A stretch of DNA of 64,000 nucleotides from Deltaproteobacteria bacterium (lineage in GTDB: Bacteria > Myxococcota_A > UBA9042), in assembly GCA_020632665.1 (NCBI GenBank), contig JACKFC010000018.1:43934-107933 (forward strand). The letters run 5' to 3'. Position 1 is the first letter of the stretch, and each line of letters begins with the position of its first letter. Under the pieces are notes generated by a model, which was not told the DNA's origin, did not search any database, and saw only the letters and a program-made list of their open reading frames with translations. Below are positions 43,401 to 51,993 of the stretch, piece after piece. Position numbers and translations under genes: made by a program.

Positions 43401-44210
43401 ATGCGGTTCTCGTTCCTCGCAACTTGCCTGACCTTGGGGCTGCTGGGCTGCCAGCGCCAGGCCGCGCCGGTCGCAGAGGCGCAGCTGCCGCCACCGCAGC
43501 CGTTCCAGTCGGCGGAGGGCGTCAGCGCCAAGGGCTGGTCGGTGCCACAAGAGCACGCAGGCGAAGTGATGAGCCGCTTGCACCACGGCGAGAAGCTCGA
43601 TCAGGTGCTCACGGACCTGCAGCGACGTGACCCGAAAGTCCTGCGGCCCGGCAGCAGGCCCGCGGGACCCGCAGCGGCAGATAGAACGCCGCATGGCGCT
43701 CCCGCACCGCACATGATCGAGGGCGACGAGAAGCCGGCCGTGGCGCGCGTGTCCCGCCGGTTCGAATTGATCGAGGGCAAGCCCGTGCGGGTGAAGGAGG
43801 TCGAGGCGCGCTCGGGGATGTGGCGGATCGTCTTCTCCGGCGCGCCACAGGCCGACGGCAAGACAGGCCCCGACCGCGAGGTCTGGGTCAGCTCGGACGG
43901 ACAGCAGATGTTCGGCCCAGGCATCGAACTGCCACGCGATATCGAGACCCTCGAGGCCGACCGCGCCTTCGCCCGATGCCTTCGCGACGCTGGTGTCCGC
44001 GCCTTCATCGACCCGCGGCACGCTGACGGCAGGGCGATGCTCGCCGCGCTCGGCCGCTTCGCCGGGTTGGTCCTGCTCGATTGCTCGACCGAGCTCGCTG
44101 CCTGCCATGCCGCGGGCGTGCGGACGCTACCCGCCGTCGCGGTGCGAGGCACCATTCACGCCGGTCCGAAGGACCGCAAGGCGCTCACAGCGCTCACCGG
44201 ATGCAAATGA
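43401..44210 (+). CDS. lipoprotein with a thioredoxin-like C-terminal region
   Basis: This 269-aa protein has GGGAGG before the ATG and a lipoprotein signal (LGLLGC, Cys17). A Pro/Gln-rich spacer follows, then a small alpha/beta region (about 90-180) and a C-terminal region of about 75 residues. That region (AGLVLLDCSTELAACHAAGVRTLPAVAVRGTIHAG) reads like a degenerate thioredoxin or glutaredoxin fold: a strand, a cysteine pair C-x6-C in place of CxxC, and a TLP cis-proline motif. An envelope thiol-redox role, perhaps for its Cys-rich neighbours, is an inference. It lies 18 bp after the fibre gene and overlaps the next gene by ATGA. Confidence 0.75.
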   Translation: MRFSFLATCLTLGLLGCQRQAAPVAEAQLPPPQPFQSAEGVSAKGWSVPQEHAGEVMSRLHHGEKLDQVLTDLQRRDPKVLRPGSRPAGPAAADRTPHGAPAPHMIEGDEKPAVARVSRRFELIEGKPVRVKEVEARSGMWRIVFSGAPQADGKTGPDREVWVSSDGQQMFGPGIELPRDIETLEADRAFARCLRDAGVRAFIDPRHADGRAMLAALGRFAGLVLLDCSTELAACHAAGVRTLPAVAVRGTIHAGPKDRKALTALTGCK

Positions 44211-46225
44211 TGCGCGACCTCTCGACTCGCCATCTCGCCCCGTTGCTACTCGTCGGCCTGATCGGGCTCGTGCCGCTCGGCTGCGGCTCCGCCGAGGGCG
44301 ACAACAGCGGCGATACCGCGGCAGCAGATACCTCGGGCGGCGGCCAGATCGGAGACATCGCAGGCGGAGACACGTCGATCGGTGGCGGTGACGCGGTCGC
44401 CGACGCGGACAGCGGTGGCGGCACGGTCGACGGCGCCGGTGGCGACGGCGCGGGCGCCGATGGTGCCGGCGGTGACGTCGAGGATGCCGGCGGCGGTGGC
44501 GACGCGGCTGGCGACGGCGAGCTGAACTGCCCCGGCGGCCCCGGCTGCCCATGTGAGAACAACGGCGTCTGCGACACCGGGCTGTGCCTCTGGACCACGT
44601 CGGGCAAGACCTGCGCCCAAAGCTGCATCTCGGATTGCCCCTCGGGGATGGTCTGCGAACAGGTCCCGGGCCCGGGCGGCGACAACCTCTCGGTCTGCGT
44701 CAGCAAGCAGCTCACCCTCTGCGCCCCCTGCAGCGAGGACGCCGACTGCACCGAGAACGGTATCGTCGCGGCCTGCGTCGACTACGGCGACGCCGGCAAG
44801 TTCTGCGGCGCGACCTGCGAGAGCGACGCCGAGTGCCCTCCGGACTACGCCTGCACCGACGTCGGCGGCAAGACCAAGCAGTGCAAGAAGAAAGAGGGCG
44901 TTTGCAGTTGCTCGCCGTGGGCGGTTGCTTCGGGCAACAAGACCCCCTGCACCGTGACCAACGAGCACGGCACCTGCACGGCCTCGCGCGGCTGCACCGC
45001 CGATGGGATGGAGGCGTGCCCGGCCAAGCAGGCCGCGGTGGAGACCTGCAACGCCCTGGACGACGATTGCGACGGTACGACCGACGATCTGCCTTCGGAC
45101 GCGAAGTGCAGCAAGCAGGCGTTCCTGGCGACGGGCAGCAAGGCACCGTGCACCGCGGACGCCGATTGCTCGGAGGCCGACGAGAAATGCGACGAGATCG
45201 CGGGCGTCTGCCTGGTGCTGCTCGGCGAGTGCTTCGGCACGCCGACCTGCAGCGCCGGCGGGCAGATGATCTGCAACGACGTCAAGACGCCGAAGGCCGA
45301 GCTCTGCAACCTCGAAGACGACGATTGCGACGGCCAGGTCGACGAAGACTACAGCTATACCGGCCCGGACGGGGCGACCTCGGCGCTGGGGCAGGCATGC
45401 GGCGTCGGCGGCTGCGAGGGCGGCAAGGTCGTCTGCAGCAACCTGACCACGGCGAGCTGCGACACCGCCGGCAAGGCCAAGGACGAAGCGTGCAACGCCA
45501 AGGACGACGACTGCGACGGCCAGACCGACGAGGCCGGCGAGGTCTGCGTCGACGGCAACCTGTGCACCAAGGACGAGTGCGACGGCGCGAACCAGAGCTG
45601 CAGCAACCCACCGTCGGTGGAATGCGACGACGGCAACGCGTGCACGACCGAGGCCTGCGACAGCAAGGGCGGCACCTGCGTGGTGCAGTTCTACGAGGGC
45701 AGCTGCGACGACGGCAACGCCTGCACCGTCGGCGATACCTGCGGCCAGGACGGCAGCGGCGCGGCCGTGTGCATGCCGGGCAGCACGACGCCCGATTGCG
45801 ACGACGGCAACGTCTGCACCGACGACAGCTGCGACACCGGCAAGGGCTGCGTCGGGCTGCCGAACGCGGCGACGGTGGCGTGCTACGGCGGCCCCGCGGG
45901 GACCGAGGGCGTGGGCCTGTGTGTCGGCGGCTACAAGGCCTGCAAAGAGGGCAAGCTGACCGATACCTGCTTCACCGAGGTGGTCCCGTCGGCGAAAGAA
46001 GCGTGCGATGCCACCGACGACGACTGCGACGGTGTGGTCGACAACGGCTGCGCGGCAGCGTCGGCGCAGCTGAAGATGGCCGGCGCGGCGGGGTCGCTGA
46101 AGGACGCCAAGCACAAGCTGCGGCTGCACGCCGGCAGCGGCTCGTCACCCGCGGCCGCGGCCGGCGAGAAGCATACGCTGCGGATGGGCTGGCTCGCCTG
46201 GGTGCGCGCCGTCACCGGCATCTAG
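44207..46225 (+). CDS. Cys-rich lipoprotein with MopE-type and CTDC-type repeats
   Basis: This is 672 aa from ATG 44207 (ATGA overlap with the previous stop); ATGs at 44201 and 44210 are alternatives. A lipoprotein signal (LVPLGC) is followed by an Asp/Gly/Ala-rich spacer (to about residue 107). A Cys-rich section follows, containing four MopE-type metal-binding motifs (CNALDDDCDG, CNLEDDDCDG, CNAKDDDCDG, CDATDDDCDG) mixed with CTDC-like units (CDDGNACT, CDDGNVCTDDSC). The last 60 residues are helical and Cys-free. MopE of methanotrophs binds copper, so metal binding at the surface is plausible. It forms a set with the fibre protein and the thioredoxin-like lipoprotein. Confidence 0.82.
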   Translation: MMRDLSTRHLAPLLLVGLIGLVPLGCGSAEGDNSGDTAAADTSGGGQIGDIAGGDTSIGGGDAVADADSGGGTVDGAGGDGAGADGAGGDVEDAGGGGDAAGDGELNCPGGPGCPCENNGVCDTGLCLWTTSGKTCAQSCISDCPSGMVCEQVPGPGGDNLSVCVSKQLTLCAPCSEDADCTENGIVAACVDYGDAGKFCGATCESDAECPPDYACTDVGGKTKQCKKKEGVCSCSPWAVASGNKTPCTVTNEHGTCTASRGCTADGMEACPAKQAAVETCNALDDDCDGTTDDLPSDAKCSKQAFLATGSKAPCTADADCSEADEKCDEIAGVCLVLLGECFGTPTCSAGGQMICNDVKTPKAELCNLEDDDCDGQVDEDYSYTGPDGATSALGQACGVGGCEGGKVVCSNLTTASCDTAGKAKDEACNAKDDDCDGQTDEAGEVCVDGNLCTKDECDGANQSCSNPPSVECDDGNACTTEACDSKGGTCVVQFYEGSCDDGNACTVGDTCGQDGSGAAVCMPGSTTPDCDDGNVCTDDSCDTGKGCVGLPNAATVACYGGPAGTEGVGLCVGGYKACKEGKLTDTCFTEVVPSAKEACDATDDDCDGVVDNGCAAASAQLKMAGAAGSLKDAKHKLRLHAGSGSSPAAAAGEKHTLRMGWLAWVRAVTGI

Positions 46226-46253
46226 GTCATCAGCGCCGAGCGAAAGGGCGCGA

Positions 46254-47033
46254 TCAGGGGCTGCTCGAGCAGCCGCAACGGCCCGCGCTGCAAGCGCAGG
46301 GCACCGCCACTGTCGCCTCGCAATCGGCGTCGACGCTGCAGGCCTCGCCGGGCTGCCCGCGCAGAGCAGGGCCGTCGCCGACCCGCACGAAGCCGGCGAA
46401 GCCCCATCCGGGATGCGGCTGGTCTGGCGGCGGACCGCCGTAGTACGCGTAGATCGGCACCACACCCGCCTTGGTCGGGGTCCACGGCGCCTTGAGCGTG
46501 CACTGCAGTTCGTATTCGTTCGCGGTGAGCACTTCCTGGTCGGCGCGGACCCACCACATCAGCGCGCCGATATAATAATGCGCGCCCTGCACCCGTAGCT
46601 CGACCGTCTCACCGACCGCGACCGTACGCGGCGTGACACGCAGCGCGCCGGCGCCGATCTGCATCGCCTGCGAGGGGACGCAGGCCGCGGCGGGCGTCTC
46701 CGGATCGCAGGGCAGGTGTGCCGCGGTCTCGTCGCAGATCGCCTCGGCAGGGCACGCGCTCGGCGCCTTGCCCTCGCAGCCGGGCCCGCATCCGAGTTGG
46801 TAGGTCGGCACGCACGGTCCGGCGTGCATCACCTGGCCCAGCGGACAGCTGCAGGACGTCGCGTCCGCGGTGTCGTCGCTGGCGTCCGCATCCGCCCCGA
46901 GGCTGCCGTCGCTCTGCAGCGCAGCATCCGCTGGCGCCTCGACCAAGCCTGGGGCGGGGAAGAGCGTGCTGCAGCCGGCCAAGCCCGCAGCGAGTAGCGT
47001 CAAAGTGGCCGCCGGCCGTGTTCGCCGCGCCAC
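46254..47033 (-). CDS. Cys-rich lipoprotein, unknown function
   Basis: This is 259 aa from a GTG at 47033, 2 bp before the upstream gene's stop codon ends, with GGAG about 8 nt ahead. The longer open frame on this strand is a shadow of the previous gene. It has a lipoprotein signal (LAAGLAGC) and an Asp/Ala spacer, then a Cys-rich stretch (SCSCPLGQV, CGPGCEG). A beta-sandwich-like domain (VGETVELRVQGAHYYIGALMWW...VPIYAYYGG) follows, then a second Cys cluster at the very C-terminus (CSVDADCEATVAVPCACSAGRCGC). No family was recognised. It is the last gene of the minus-strand run that starts at crtC. Confidence 0.75.
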   Translation of the reverse strand: MARRTRPAATLTLLAAGLAGCSTLFPAPGLVEAPADAALQSDGSLGADADASDDTADATSCSCPLGQVMHAGPCVPTYQLGCGPGCEGKAPSACPAEAICDETAAHLPCDPETPAAACVPSQAMQIGAGALRVTPRTVAVGETVELRVQGAHYYIGALMWWVRADQEVLTANEYELQCTLKAPWTPTKAGVVPIYAYYGGPPPDQPHPGWGFAGFVRVGDGPALRGQPGEACSVDADCEATVAVPCACSAGRCGCSSSP

Positions 47034-47034
47034 C

Positions 47035-47928
47035 TCAAAAGCTCCAGACGACGTCGAACGTCGGCCAAATCCGCTGGGTCCGGACGAAGACCCGCTCACC
47101 GAAGCCGTCCTCGTTCGTCTCGACAACGGCGCGCCGGCTGTCGGTATTGGTATAGAGCGCACCCAGCTGCAGACGCGTCGCGTCGGTGAGCGCGACGTCG
47201 ACGCCGAGATGGCCACCGAAGGTCCACAGGCTGCGGTCCGCCATATCGCTCTCGACGCCGCCGACCCGCCAGACATGTAGCTCGGCCGCCACGCGGACGC
47301 GGTCGTGCAGCGCACGATCGTGCCGCACCATCGCGTGCACCCGGGAGCCCCGCGCGATGGGCGCGAGGAGCACCTCGAGCGGCGCCCAGGTGTCGAAGGG
47401 CCGCGGGCGGGCCTCGCCGAGCAGCACGCCGTAAGCGCCATCCAGGCGCAGGCTGGTCACGTCGCCCTCGCCGATCGACGCGACCACCCCGGCGCGCAGC
47501 ACCAAGACGTGGTCGCCCTGCTCGCAGGCTCCGCCGCGCTCGGCTTCGGCCGCCGCGACCAGACACGACGGGCCGAGGTAACCGGCCAGGCCGGGCGGCG
47601 CGATGTGCAGGCCCGGAGTGGGCAACGAGAGGCCGCCTTCCCAGAGCAAACGCACGGGACCCAGTTCGCCACGGCGATAACGCGCGGTGATGTGCGGCGC
47701 GACCCAGGTGATCAGCGGATGGGTCTCGAGTTCCAGACCGTCGGCCACCACCCAAGTCAGCGGCGAGAAGACGCCGAGGCGCATCGTGCCCTTGCCGGGG
47801 AGGTCGGCACCGTCACGGGCCGCCAAGGGCGCCGCGGCCGCCGGCGCCGTCATGATGAGCCCGGCGAGCAGCAACACACTGGCGCAGGCGAAGAGGGCGC
47901 GCATCGCGTCACGGAAGCTGCATCGCAT
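47035..47928 (-). CDS. exported beta-barrel-like outer membrane protein
   Basis: This is 297 aa from ATG 47928, with GGAGG 7 nt ahead; start and upstream stop share one base. It has an Ala-rich signal peptide (to about residue 33, TAPAAAAP). The mature part is alternating hydrophobic/polar strands with turns (MRLGVFSPLTWVVADGLELETHP, HVLVLRAGVVASIGEG, GGHLGVDVALTDATRLQLGALYTNT). It ends in VVWSF, a terminal aromatic as recognised by the outer-membrane barrel machinery. No family was recognised. It is tightly coupled with the phosphatase-family lipoprotein upstream and the Cys-rich lipoprotein downstream. Confidence 0.72.
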   Translation of the reverse strand: MRCSFRDAMRALFACASVLLLAGLIMTAPAAAAPLAARDGADLPGKGTMRLGVFSPLTWVVADGLELETHPLITWVAPHITARYRRGELGPVRLLWEGGLSLPTPGLHIAPPGLAGYLGPSCLVAAAEAERGGACEQGDHVLVLRAGVVASIGEGDVTSLRLDGAYGVLLGEARPRPFDTWAPLEVLLAPIARGSRVHAMVRHDRALHDRVRVAAELHVWRVGGVESDMADRSLWTFGGHLGVDVALTDATRLQLGALYTNTDSRRAVVETNEDGFGERVFVRTQRIWPTFDVVWSF

Positions 47929-49133
47929 CACGGCACCTCCCAGACGCCGAAGACCGGTGCGTGGTCCGAGAGGCGCAACGGGTCGCTGGCCAACGTCGGC
48001 CGGTCGTCGGTCGCGCCGGCCGCCGGCTCGGCGCCGATGCGCTGGCCCTTGTGCTGCAGGACGTCGGTCGAGCCGGCGAGCCAGCTGCTCTTCGGGTCGA
48101 TGAAGAGGTAGTCGAGGGTGCGGTTCCAATCGCCCGGCTCGCCGTGCTCGTTGGTCTCGTCGGGCCCGAGCACCGAGTGCGTGAAGTAGCGCGCCTGCTC
48201 GGCCTCGGTGGCGCCGTAGCGGGCGAGCGGGATCCAGGGCTGCAGGTCGTCGTAGAAGGGCTGCATCACGTCCGGGGTATAGGGCGGCTGGGCGAAATCC
48301 GCCGAGCAGACGGCGGTCTCGCGCTCGTCCGGGAAGCCGGAGAGCTTCAGCGCCGAGGGCGGCAACTCGTTGAAGTCGCCGCCGAGCAGAGCCGGCAGGG
48401 CCTCGCCGGTGACGACCTCGTGGATCTGGGCGATCTGCTTCTGCTTGGTGCCGTCGTTGTCGTAGGCCTCGGTGTGGACGACGAAGACGGCGGCGCGCCG
48501 CGCGCCGAGCTGCAGCTCGACCCGGCCGATCGCGCGCTTGATGTAGAAGGCGTTGGTCACCGGGTCGAGGTCGGTGCGGTCGACTTGGCGGATGCGCTCT
48601 GCCTTGGCGATCGGGTAGCGGGAGAGGATCGCGTTGCCGAGGTTCATCCGGCCGAGCCCCTCCGACGGCACGTAGTCGGCATCCCAGGTCTCGAAATAGG
48701 CGCCCTGGTTGAGCTTGGTGTGGTCGAGCAGCCACTGCACCATATCGACGTAGGCCGAGCGGCGGGAGTTGACCTCGATCTCCTCGAGCAAGAGCACGTC
48801 GACGTTCATCTCGTCGATGACCTTGGCCACGGCTTCGAGGTTGGCGATGACCTCTTCCCGGTCCATCGCGACGCGGTCTCCCCAGCAATCGAACCAGAAC
48901 GGGATCCGGCCGGCGCCGTATTTGATATTCCACGCCATCGTCCGCAGCGCCGCCGGTTGCCCGGGATCGCCCGGGTCGGTGGCGTTGGAAGCGCGAAAGA
49001 CGGCCACCGCCTCGCGGTCCCAATCCTGCGCGTCCCAGAGCGCGTCGCAGCCGGCCAGCGCGGCCAAGGTCCCGAGCAGCAGCAGGCGGAGCCCGATCCG
49101 CGGGCCGCGTATGCCGAGCAGTCCACCGCCCAT
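47928..49133 (-). CDS. endonuclease/exonuclease/phosphatase (EEP) family lipoprotein
   Basis: This is 401 aa from ATG 49133 after AAGGAGG. It has a lipoprotein signal (LAALAGC), so it acts outside the cytoplasm. The EEP fold motifs appear in order: MAWNIKYG, LLLEEIEVNSRR (metal-binding Glu), GNAILSRYPI, the catalytic GGDFNELP, TLDYLFIDP and the final LSDHAPV. This makes a metal-dependent phosphodiesterase or phosphatase, such as an extracellular nuclease or sphingomyelinase-like enzyme; the substrate is unknown. It begins 64 bp after the crtD stop on the same strand with only a weak GC hairpin between, so it may be transcribed with crtC-crtD. Confidence 0.85.
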   Translation of the reverse strand: MGGGLLGIRGPRIGLRLLLLGTLAALAGCDALWDAQDWDREAVAVFRASNATDPGDPGQPAALRTMAWNIKYGAGRIPFWFDCWGDRVAMDREEVIANLEAVAKVIDEMNVDVLLLEEIEVNSRRSAYVDMVQWLLDHTKLNQGAYFETWDADYVPSEGLGRMNLGNAILSRYPIAKAERIRQVDRTDLDPVTNAFYIKRAIGRVELQLGARRAAVFVVHTEAYDNDGTKQKQIAQIHEVVTGEALPALLGGDFNELPPSALKLSGFPDERETAVCSADFAQPPYTPDVMQPFYDDLQPWIPLARYGATEAEQARYFTHSVLGPDETNEHGEPGDWNRTLDYLFIDPKSSWLAGSTDVLQHKGQRIGAEPAAGATDDRPTLASDPLRLSDHAPVFGVWEVP

Positions 49134-49197
49134 GCGGCCTCCTTCGCGGTCGAGGGCTCGTGGTTGCTCCATGGGCGCCGCCGCGTGGCGGCCAGCA

Positions 49198-50709
49198 TCA
49201 CCCGGCGCGCAGGGCAGGGCAAGCCGCCTGCGCTGGCCTGCCGAGGTCGTGGAGCAGCGCCCGTGCCGCGGCCATGCCGGAGAGCATCGCCAGCGGGACG
49301 CCTCCTCCGGGATGCGCGGTACCGCTGGCCAGATAGAGCCCGCGCAGCAGCGGCGAGCGGTTCGTCGGGCGCCGAAACGCCGAGAAAATGGAGTTCGACG
49401 CCGCGCCATAGAGCGCGCCGGCGGAGCCCGGGAAGCGGGCCGCGAGCCCCTCTGGCGTCCGCTCCCAGACCACCTCGTCGACTGCGTCACAGATGCCTGC
49501 CCGGCTCAGCGCCGCGCGTGCCTGTTCGCGCAGCGCCGACGCGTCGGTCGGGGCGCTGGCCGCGTCGACCGAGGGCGCGTTGATCATCACGAAGAGCGCG
49601 TCGGCATCCGCCCAGCCGGCGCGGCCATGCGCGGCGCGCTGGTTGCAGGCGTAGACGGTCGGCGTCGCCGTCACCGTGCCACGGTCGAAGATCGCGGCGA
49701 ATTCATCGATATATTCGTCCGGGAAGACGACCTGATGTGCCACCGCTTCGCGATCCTGCCTTCGTGGGACGCGGAAGACCGCGTTGTAGCCCGACATCGA
49801 CGCTGGCTGCTCACGACGTGGCGGTCGGTCGGCCTCGGGCAGCAGCGCTTCGTGCAGGTGGCGCGCGTCAGCGTTGCTGATCACCGCGCTGCACGGCAGG
49901 TGGGTGCCGTCTTGCAAGTCGACCGCGACCACCCGCCCGGCCTGTGACGTGATCCGGTCGACCCGGCTGCCGAGCCGAATCTCGACCCCGAGCTCGGTCG
50001 CCAGCACGGCGAGCGCCCCGGCGAGCGCGCCGATCCCCCCCTCGACGCCGAAGCCGCCGCGGCCCAGCTCGACCGAGGCGATGCAGTTGAGCGTCGCCGG
50101 CGCGACCCGCACGTCGCTGCCGTTGTACGTCGCGTAGCGGTAGAGGATGCGCCGCAGATGCGGATCGCGGACCTGCGCGTCGATCGCCGTCTGCATCGCC
50201 CGCAACGGGTCGATCCGCGAGAGCCCGGCGACGGTCCGCACGTCCATCGACAACATCGAGCGGATCGCCGGCGCGTCGCCGTAGACGAAGGCCGGCGCCG
50301 AGGCCTGCCAGATCCGCTCGGCGTAGCGCGCGAAGCCGTGCAGCTCCTCTGCCGCGTCGGCGCCGAGGGTCCTACGGGTCGCCTCGAGCGTGGCATCCAA
50401 AGTGTCGTGTACGTCGAGCTGCACACCGTCGGCGAAGTGGTAGCGAAACGCTGGGCTCAGCCGCCGCAGCTGCACCCGCTCGCGCAGCTGCGCGCCGGCG
50501 AGGGCGAAGAGCGCCTCGGGGACCTCGGGCAGGGTGAGCAGACTCGGCCCGGTGTCGAAGCACGCCCCGTCGAAGCTCGCCGTCCCGGCCTTGCCGCCGA
50601 CCGCGTCGGCGCCCTCGAGCAGCACGACCCGCTCGCCCGCGGCCGCGAGCTGAATCGCCGCTGCCAACCCGCCGAACCCGGCGCCGATGACGATCGTCGT
50701 CTCGCTCAT
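49198..50709 (-). CDS. crtD: CrtI/CrtD-type carotenoid desaturase
   Basis: This 503-aa protein is the normal size for phytoene or hydroxyneurosporene desaturases. The N-terminal FAD-binding Rossmann fold is clear (VIGAGFGGLAAAIQLAAAG and VVLLEG-ADAVGGKAG). The C-terminal family signature is LYLASGTAHPGGGVPLAMLSGMAAA. It overlaps the crtC stop by ATGA. That pairing, and the order known from purple bacteria and myxobacteria, favours CrtD, which introduces a 3,4 double bond into 1-hydroxy-carotenoids. Because no other desaturase is present in the window, a CrtI function in phytoene desaturation cannot be excluded from sequence alone. Confidence 0.83.
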   Translation of the reverse strand: MSETTIVIGAGFGGLAAAIQLAAAGERVVLLEGADAVGGKAGTASFDGACFDTGPSLLTLPEVPEALFALAGAQLRERVQLRRLSPAFRYHFADGVQLDVHDTLDATLEATRRTLGADAAEELHGFARYAERIWQASAPAFVYGDAPAIRSMLSMDVRTVAGLSRIDPLRAMQTAIDAQVRDPHLRRILYRYATYNGSDVRVAPATLNCIASVELGRGGFGVEGGIGALAGALAVLATELGVEIRLGSRVDRITSQAGRVVAVDLQDGTHLPCSAVISNADARHLHEALLPEADRPPRREQPASMSGYNAVFRVPRRQDREAVAHQVVFPDEYIDEFAAIFDRGTVTATPTVYACNQRAAHGRAGWADADALFVMINAPSVDAASAPTDASALREQARAALSRAGICDAVDEVVWERTPEGLAARFPGSAGALYGAASNSIFSAFRRPTNRSPLLRGLYLASGTAHPGGGVPLAMLSGMAAARALLHDLGRPAQAACPALRAG

Positions 50710-51878
50710 GGCCTGTGCTCTCCCTGTGTCACATGTGCGCTGCCGCGCAGCAATCGTCGCATCCGGTCGCCGCTGGCGCCTTCGAAGAGAGGCAGCCAGC
50801 GGGAGTTGTCGCCCTGGTCGCGGCCAACCCGCATGCGCACCAGCGGCCGGAAGTGTCCCAGATCGATACGCGACGGCACGATCACCTCCCAGGTGCCGTG
50901 GCTCGGCGCGGCTTCGGTGGCGGCGGCGTCACACATGCGGCGCAGATAGAAGGGGCCGTCCTCGACCGCGTGGCGTTGCTCCAGGCTCAGGAAGATCGTG
51001 CCGTCGGGGCGGACCAGGTCGACCGCCCGCCAATCCGGCATGCCCCAGCGGGTCCGGGTCGCCGCGTGGCGCCGCAGCGCGAGGTCCTCGATGGCGGTGA
51101 GGGTGCCGTCCGCGCCCAGCTCATAGCCCAAGACGACGGGATCGCCGGCCTCGGCCGGCCAGAGCGCATAGAAGACGCGGTCGCGGTCGGCGCAGGCGGC
51201 GCGGCCCCAGAGCCAGCGCGCGATGCCCAGCGCTTCCAGACTGCGCGGTGACGCGTTGCGGTCGTGGTATGCGCGGCCCGAGACGGCGAGGCGCAGGGGA
51301 CCGCATTGCAGCCGCGCGGTCGCGAAGGACGCGCCGACCACGGGCGTCCAGCGGTGCCCCATCGCCTCACCGGCAGCGCCGCCGACGACGCCGGTGTCGG
51401 TGGCCGTTCCAACGGGTGCGGCGGCCCAGTGCGCCCGCTTGCCCTCGAGGTGAATCGCGCAGCGCAGCCCACCGCCACCGGCGATGTCGAGGTCGAGCGA
51501 GGCTTCGAGCGTCAGCAGGTTGCTGCCGTCTCGATGCGGTCGTGCCTGCAGCGTGCTGCGTCCGAAGCGCCACCGCTCGCCGCTCGCGTCGACGTCCCAT
51601 TGCGCGTCGTCGGGCGAGAATTCGCGCAGGACGTAGCAGACCTGCTGCCCACCGCGGTAGGCGACCACGTTCAGCGATGGTCGCTGCCGCGGCGTGGTCC
51701 CGGCGTCGGCGCGCGCGTCGCGCTGGCTCCCCGGCAGGAAGGGCAGGCCGAAACTCCAGATCAGGACGATGCCGTCGCCTTCGGGCGTCGCCACCTCGGC
51801 GTACCACCACGCGAAGCCGCCGGGCGCGTCGAGGCATCGCGCGTCGAGCGTGGCGGCAGCGGTGTCGATCTCGATCAT
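50706..51878 (-). CDS. crtC: CrtC-like carotenoid 1,2-hydratase
   Basis: This is 390 aa from ATG 51878, just after a G-rich ribosome site (GGGGGGAG); the upstream open frame overlaps the lycopene cyclase start. The sequence resembles hydroxyneurosporene synthase: APGGFAWWYAEV, IWSFGLPFLPGS, the central VVGASFATARL, and GRAYHDRNASPRSLEALGIARWLWGRA near residue 235, then FYALWP. The enzyme adds water across the 1,2 double bond of an acyclic carotenoid end. It heads the minus-strand operon with crtD and diverges from the lycopene cyclase gene across 115 bp. Confidence 0.82.
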   Translation of the reverse strand: MIEIDTAAATLDARCLDAPGGFAWWYAEVATPEGDGIVLIWSFGLPFLPGSQRDARADAGTTPRQRPSLNVVAYRGGQQVCYVLREFSPDDAQWDVDASGERWRFGRSTLQARPHRDGSNLLTLEASLDLDIAGGGGLRCAIHLEGKRAHWAAAPVGTATDTGVVGGAAGEAMGHRWTPVVGASFATARLQCGPLRLAVSGRAYHDRNASPRSLEALGIARWLWGRAACADRDRVFYALWPAEAGDPVVLGYELGADGTLTAIEDLALRRHAATRTRWGMPDWRAVDLVRPDGTIFLSLEQRHAVEDGPFYLRRMCDAAATEAAPSHGTWEVIVPSRIDLGHFRPLVRMRVGRDQGDNSRWLPLFEGASGDRMRRLLRGSAHVTQGEHRP

Positions 51879-51993
51879 CTCTCCCCCCTGCACCCACCCC
51901 CGGCGCACCCGACGAGCGGGCTCCGCATCTCTTGCAGCGGAGGTGCTCGTGCCGAACCGGGAACGCCGACGAACCAAATCCGACAGCCATGGG

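Noticed and set aside
47035..49023. A single 662-codon minus-strand gene covering the barrel-like protein
   Set aside because: The upstream part is an out-of-frame shadow of the EEP lipoprotein. The real start is ATG 47928 with GGAGG and a signal peptide.
51879..51993. GAAC boxes between crtC and the cyclase gene as further CarH 11-bp sites
   Set aside because: The boxes begin at 51954, 51961 and 51971, so the spacing is 7 and 10 bp, and they lack the flanking TG. They may belong to an ECF -35 (GGAAC at 51960), but a -10 could not be placed convincingly.
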